From Desulfobacteraceae bacterium RAAP-1 (GTDB lineage Bacteria; Desulfobacterota; Desulfobacteria; Desulfobacterales; Desulfatirhabdiaceae): DNA of 64,000 nt. The stretch's first letter is position 1. Every line of letters begins with the position of its first letter. Under the pieces are notes generated by a model. The model saw nothing but the letters and a program-made list of their open reading frames with translations, ran no database searches and had not been told where the DNA came from. Positions 60,536-64,000 of this stretch are shown here, piece after piece. The DNA is taken from assembly GCA_001443525.1 (NCBI GenBank), contig LKPX01000007.1, forward strand, positions 1 to 64,000, given 5' to 3'. The translations under genes were made by a program, and so were the position numbers.

Positions 60536-61225
60536 GTGCAAAAAACAGGGAAAGTTTTTTTGACAGGGTTTTTCGGATTGGCCATTATGGTCGTCGTCGC
60601 CTCCTGCGCGTCCACCCAAACAGTGCCTGATCGGCACAACGATGGTTTTCTTGGAGACTATTACAAGTATCTGAAACCGGGACCGGAAGGCGGAGCGAAA
60701 ATGCGCTGGATGAAACCTGGAACAGACTTCGCCAAGTATAACAAGGTGATGCTCGACAGTGTTGTTTTTTTCTTTGCCAAAGATTCGGATTACAAAGGCA
60801 TGGATCCCAATGAATTGAAAGAAATGGCAGATGGATTTAACCTGCAAATTGTCAATGCTCTTAAAGGTTCATATCCGATCGTTTCTAAACCCGGTCCTGA
60901 TGTTGTTCGGATTCGTTTCGCCGTCACGGATTTGAAAGCAAGCAAGCCGGCGTTGAGCGCTATCAGTTCGGTGGTGCCCGTCGGTCTGGGACTCAGCATT
61001 ATCAAGAAAGGCGCTTCAGGAGCATGGACAGGATCAGGTGCTATCAGCGCAGAGGTTATGGCTATTGACTCGATGACGGGTGACGTGATCGCTGTGGCTC
61101 AAGACGAAAGAAGCGCCGGATTCACAGACAGATTCAGCAAATGGGGGGCCGCAGATGAAGCGTTCAAATTCTGGGGAGAGCGAATTAAACTGTTGATGGA
61201 CAGTCTTCACGGCGTAAAACAATAA
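60536..61225 (+). CDS. DUF3313-family lipoprotein
   Basis: About 229 residues. N-terminal signal with lipobox-like VVASCAS (Cys about residue 23), then the DUF3313 domain: DNV-like YYKYLKPGPEGGAKMRW, KYNKVMLDSVVFF, VRIRFAVTDLKAS, and TGDVIAVAQDERSAG. Outer-membrane or periplasmic lipoprotein of unknown function. GTG 60536 is favoured since AAAGGA is 7 bases away; ATG 60530 is only one base from it. Confidence 0.85.
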   Translation: MQKTGKVFLTGFFGLAIMVVVASCASTQTVPDRHNDGFLGDYYKYLKPGPEGGAKMRWMKPGTDFAKYNKVMLDSVVFFFAKDSDYKGMDPNELKEMADGFNLQIVNALKGSYPIVSKPGPDVVRIRFAVTDLKASKPALSAISSVVPVGLGLSIIKKGASGAWTGSGAISAEVMAIDSMTGDVIAVAQDERSAGFTDRFSKWGAADEAFKFWGERIKLLMDSLHGVKQ

Positions 61226-61370
61226 CGTATGAGGGTCATAAGGGGTTTGGAAATTCCGAGACAGGTTATCGTTTTAGCTGGTTTCCATCCCCGACTTTCC
61301 TGCCGCTTACAGTGATTCCGGCGGCAAAATTTGCAGCCGGATAGGATCATAAAAGTATCGCTTCATGGTA

Positions 61371-61430
61371 ACCAATCATCACGGCATTGTATAATAGCCA
61401 AGACTATTCTGCGATGCCGTGATGATTGGT
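61371..61430. repeat. 60-base hairpin repeat
   Basis: ACCAATCATCACGGCAT (61371-61387) and ATGCCGTGATGATTGGT (61414-61430) are perfect 17-bp inverted arms; inside, AATAG/CTATT adds a second stem. There is no T run, so it is not an ordinary terminator. Could be a mobile hairpin or a regulator-binding site. Confidence 0.75.
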
Positions 61431-61561
61431 CGTATTGATGGCGATCTCAACAAAAATTTCGGGTGCATATCGACCGGAGATGACCGACAAAGATATATCC
61501 CTTCCCTGCTGCCTTCTCAAAATCACTATCTAAAAAAACCATAAATAAAACATCATTGACA

Positions 61562-61604
61562 GTTTCAAACAGTTGTTATAAATATTAGAACAACTGTTTG
61601 AAAC
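61562..61604. promoter_or_regulatory. TetR-family operator overlapping promoter
   Basis: GTTTCAAACAGTTGTT (61562-61577) and AACAACTGTTTGAAAC (61589-61604) form a perfect 16-bp inverted repeat with an 11-base AT-rich centre, lying directly on the candidate promoter and 33 bases before the regulator start. It is the probable binding site of the adjacent TetR protein. Confidence 0.85.
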
Positions 61605-61636
61605 ATGTGTTATATACTACGGAAGACGGAGGATAC

Positions 61637-62293
61637 ATGAAAGCCATCCGACCCGCTTGGGATGAAGGAACTAAAAAACGGCTCATCGATGCAGCAGGAA
61701 AGGTATTTGCTCGACATGGCTTTCGTGCCGCTACGATCAGAGAGATTTGCAAATGTGCCAATGCCGCCGTCAGTGCAGTAAATTATCATTTCGGAGATAA
61801 GAAAGGTTTATATTTGGCTGTATTCGAATATTGCAACCGGAGGGCAATCGAAAAATATCCTCATGATTTGGGTCTTGATTCGGAAGCGACAGCAGAGGAA
61901 CGACTTCGCGTATTCATCCGCTCTTTTTTGCTGCGAGGTCTTGGAGATGGGTTCCCGGCCTGGCATGAAAAACTCATCGCACAGGAAGTAGCCGATCCAA
62001 GCGGTATATTCGGTAAAGTAGCGGAAACTGCTATTCGTCCAATGGATGAATATCTGGAAAAAGTTATTCGGGAATTTCTTCGGAAGGAGAATTCGGCTCA
62101 AGAACCGGATGTCTGTTTGGTCGAACTATGTCGGATGAATGTTATCGGGCAATGTATTTTTCAGATTCATATCCGGCAACTTATGCCATTGGCTGCAACA
62201 AAGATTCTTGAGCCTGCTCAGATTACAGCCATTGCGGATTTAATATTTCAATTCTCGGTGGGCGGTATTCGAGCGATTGCTGCGGGAAGATGA
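61637..62293 (+). CDS. TetR-family regulator (CecR/DUF1956 type)
   Basis: 218 residues. HTH: KRLIDAAGKVFARHGFRAAT, IREICKCANAAVSAVNYHFGDKKGLY, the classical TetR N-terminus. The C-terminal region fits DUF1956 (CecR-like). It heads an operon with efflux genes; the palindrome at 61562-61604 indicates autoregulation and control of the pump. GGAGG precedes ATG 61637; a longer frame from 61598 lies within the operator. Confidence 0.92.
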   Translation: MKAIRPAWDEGTKKRLIDAAGKVFARHGFRAATIREICKCANAAVSAVNYHFGDKKGLYLAVFEYCNRRAIEKYPHDLGLDSEATAEERLRVFIRSFLLRGLGDGFPAWHEKLIAQEVADPSGIFGKVAETAIRPMDEYLEKVIREFLRKENSAQEPDVCLVELCRMNVIGQCIFQIHIRQLMPLAATKILEPAQITAIADLIFQFSVGGIRAIAAGR

Positions 62294-62359
62294 TCCGGCG
62301 GGGGGGCAGCATTGGGACACAATTATCTGAGCATAGAACATGAGCACGAAATATAATCA

Positions 62360-63832
62360 ATGAGAATCAAGAATATCTTCACAAGAACTGCTTATATTCA
62401 GTTGGCATCATGGTTTTCGGTGATGCATCTGATTTTAATCATATCCGGATGCACCGCAGTTGGTCCCAATTATGTCCGTCCGGGGGTATCGGTGTATAAG
62501 GACTGGAATACCCGACTCAACAGCGCTTCGAACACCAAAGAAACGGATTCACAGACGTTGGCAAAGTGGTGGACCACGATCAACGATGCGAAATTATCCG
62601 AATTGATCGAACGTGCGATAGCTGGAAATCTTGATCTAAGGCAGGCGCGCGCCCGAGTTCGTGAAGCGCGCGCCCGTCGAGGTAGTGCCAAAGCCGGTTT
62701 ATTTCCCACGATCAACGCCACAGGTTCCGCTACATGGAATCGTCCCAGTGCAGATACAACGAGCAGTCAGACTAGCGACCTTTATACGGCGGGCTTTGAT
62801 GCAGCGTGGGAGCTGGATATTTTCGGAGGCGCCCGCCGCAGTGTGGAAGCTTCGCAGAGAGACCTTCAGGCTAAAGAAGAAGACATGCACAACGTTATTG
62901 TCTCTTTGCTCGCGGAAGTGGCTCTGAACTATCTCGATGTTCGGATATATCAAACCCGGCTTACGGTGGCGGAGGATAATCTGAAATCGCAACGTCAGAC
63001 TTATCAGTTGACCCAATGGCAATATAAAGCGGGTTTGAGTGATGAGCTATCCGTACAGCAGGCTCGCTATAACTTTGAAAACACACGTTCACAGATACCG
63101 GCCTTGCATACCGGACTGGAAGCGGCCATGAACCGGGTTGCGGTGCTCCTTGGGGAACAGTCTGGCAAGGTTCATGCGGAACTGAAGAAACGAGAACCCA
63201 TCCCTGTTCCGTCTCTCAGTGTTGTGGTGGGGGTGCCGGCCGATCTCTTGCGGCGTCGTCCGGATGTGCGGCAGGCCGAAATGGAACTGGCTGCGCAGAC
63301 AGCCAGAGTAGGTGTGGCAATTGCAGATCTCTACCCCAAATTTACACTGAGTGGTTCGATTGGTTTGGATATCCTTTCATCAAACAATTTGTCGTCCAAT
63401 AGTTTGACACTTAGCAGTGGCCCTGGAATTACCTGGGCAATTTTCAAGGGCGGCGCCATCCGTCAAAATATTGAGATTCAATCAGCGCTTCAGGAACAGG
63501 CATTGGTCAATTATGAGGCTGTCATTCTAAGTGCGCTGGAAGAGGTGGAAAATGCACTCGTGGCTTATGGTGATGGGGAACAGAAGTCTCGGTCGTTGAG
63601 AGAGGCGACTCAGGCGGCCCAAAAGGCGGCTGAATTGGCGCAGTACAAATACCAGGCAGGTTTGACGGATTTTTCGAATGTTTTAGATGCCCAGCGTTCC
63701 CTCCTGTCATTTCAGGATCAATTGATCCAAAGCAACGGTAATGTGACGGCCGATCTTGTGCGTTTGTACAAGACTCTGGGGGGCGGATGGACACCATTTG
63801 AAAACGGCGTGATAACCAATAGACGTGGTTAG
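62360..63832 (+). CDS. Outer-membrane efflux factor (NodT/OprM family)
   Basis: 490 residues. Signal with lipobox-like IISGCTAVGPNYVRP (acylated Cys about 31), then two OEP repeats with helical barrel segments (RQARARVREARARRGSAKAGL; VGVAIADLYPKFTLSGSIGL) and the family motif LLRRRPDVRQAEMELAA. It forms the TolC-like exit duct. 66 bases after the regulator and 25 before the adaptor gene. Confidence 0.94.
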   Translation: MRIKNIFTRTAYIQLASWFSVMHLILIISGCTAVGPNYVRPGVSVYKDWNTRLNSASNTKETDSQTLAKWWTTINDAKLSELIERAIAGNLDLRQARARVREARARRGSAKAGLFPTINATGSATWNRPSADTTSSQTSDLYTAGFDAAWELDIFGGARRSVEASQRDLQAKEEDMHNVIVSLLAEVALNYLDVRIYQTRLTVAEDNLKSQRQTYQLTQWQYKAGLSDELSVQQARYNFENTRSQIPALHTGLEAAMNRVAVLLGEQSGKVHAELKKREPIPVPSLSVVVGVPADLLRRRPDVRQAEMELAAQTARVGVAIADLYPKFTLSGSIGLDILSSNNLSSNSLTLSSGPGITWAIFKGGAIRQNIEIQSALQEQALVNYEAVILSALEEVENALVAYGDGEQKSRSLREATQAAQKAAELAQYKYQAGLTDFSNVLDAQRSLLSFQDQLIQSNGNVTADLVRLYKTLGGGWTPFENGVITNRRG

Positions 63833-63857
63833 CTTTGCCTTGCTTCAGGGAGTATCA

Positions 63858-64000
63858 ATGAAAACAAATTTTAACGAAGAACCTGATATTGCCAGTACGC
63901 TGGGGACTGATCCATTTTTGGGTAAAAAAAAAGGTCGGAAGCCATGGCTGGTTGTGGCCGCTCTGGTAGTGGTGGTTGTCGTAATTGTAATTGTCGTTCG
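63858..64000 (+). CDS. Start of RND periplasmic adaptor (MFP), partial
   Basis: First ~47 residues: MKTNFNEEPDIASTLGTDPF, a Lys-rich GKKKGRK, then a hydrophobic helix (WLVVAALVVVVVVIVIVV) that anchors the protein. The reading frame is open to the window end. Position after an outer-membrane factor suggests a HlyD/AcrA-type adaptor, with the RND pump beyond. Assignment rests on context. AGGGAG SD. Confidence 0.7.
   Translation, partial: MKTNFNEEPDIASTLGTDPFLGKKKGRKPWLVVAALVVVVVVIVIVV

Larger units (their letters stand above)
61226..61636. promoter_or_regulatory. Intergenic region upstream of the efflux operon
   Basis: 411 bases without a gene. It holds a long hairpin (61371-61430), a TTGACA at 61556-61561 with TATAAA (61577-61582, spacer 15) or TAAATA (61579-61584, spacer 17), and the TetR operator at 61562-61604 covering that promoter. 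See separate entries. Confidence 0.6.

Noticed and set aside
57463-64000. Search for a DGR template repeat and reverse transcriptase
   Set aside because: No AAC-rich copy of the variable region and no reverse transcriptase motif (such as YxDD) was found downstream on either strand within the window.

Overview
The window reads as chromosomal DNA of a strictly anaerobic, hydrogen-metabolising bacterium. It most resembles a sulfate-reducing Desulfobacterota member of the Desulfobacterales type. The reasons are an Ech-type membrane [NiFe] hydrogenase operon, an Mvh-type cytoplasmic [NiFe] hydrogenase operon, stand-alone MvhD, a corrinoid-activator-like ASKHA protein, split purH genes and a TTTTTACGA-type palindromic repeat family that I associate with such genomes. 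No species name can be supported. No rRNA, tRNA or CRISPR array was seen.

Layout. 1-5800: a palindromic repeat, then a same-strand run of a flavin-binding PPOX protein, an HD hydrolase, the two halves of PurH as separate genes, and ComEC. 5970-7280: nucleotide-sugar dehydrogenase. 7360-12470 (minus): echABCDEF. 12620-13400 (minus): GNAT/DUF1778 toxin-antitoxin pair. 13510-18190 (minus): GltD-like iron-sulfur flavoprotein, then mvhD, mvhG and mvhA, with no heterodisulfide reductase genes. 18560-23140 (plus): a small glycogen-binding protein translationally coupled to a 1431-residue eukaryote-type two-activity glycogen debranching enzyme. 23160-25140 (minus): MetE-like protein and glutamate racemase. 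25720-29150: MFS exporter and two facing paralogues of the cytidylate-kinase-like family. 29310-32130 (minus): NUDIX hydrolase, thioredoxin/CcdA thiol-reduction pair, ProC. 32416-33960 (plus): RACo-like ASKHA protein. 34040-40010 (minus): a long run of mvhD-like, DHH phosphoesterase, beta-lactamase-fold hydrolase, CysG-N, CcsB-like, HemA and FabD, i.e. a heme/siroheme and cytochrome maturation block. 40040-40430: a small secreted Cys/Pro repeat protein.

40770-43690 (plus): birA-bioY-bioM-bioN behind a likely BirA operator. 43700-46700: Dabb protein, MaoC dehydratase, Tag glycosylase, an HsdM fragment and a long GAPDH-family enzyme. 46730-55750: metallophosphoesterase (minus), Fic protein, recB, recD (no recC nearby) and a GalT-family protein. 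56100-60450 is an accessory region. It holds a secreted collagen-like/lectin-fold protein whose 3' end has the codon signature of a diversity-generating-retroelement (DGR) variable region, followed by a DGR-like hairpin and a truncated avd gene but no template repeat or reverse transcriptase. Three toxin-antitoxin-like pairs and a decayed membrane-protein gene follow. 60530-64000: a DUF3313 lipoprotein, then a TetR regulator with a perfect 16+16 bp operator, an outer-membrane factor and the start of a periplasmic adaptor: an RND efflux operon running off the window.

How it fits together: Ech would couple ferredoxin/H2 turnover to ion translocation. The Mvh-flavoprotein set would exchange electrons between H2 and a soluble carrier. 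The heme, CcsB and CcdA/thioredoxin genes would supply c-type cytochromes. The most unusual item is the orphan DGR target at 56107-57700, which appears either to depend on a reverse transcriptase encoded elsewhere or to be a relic.
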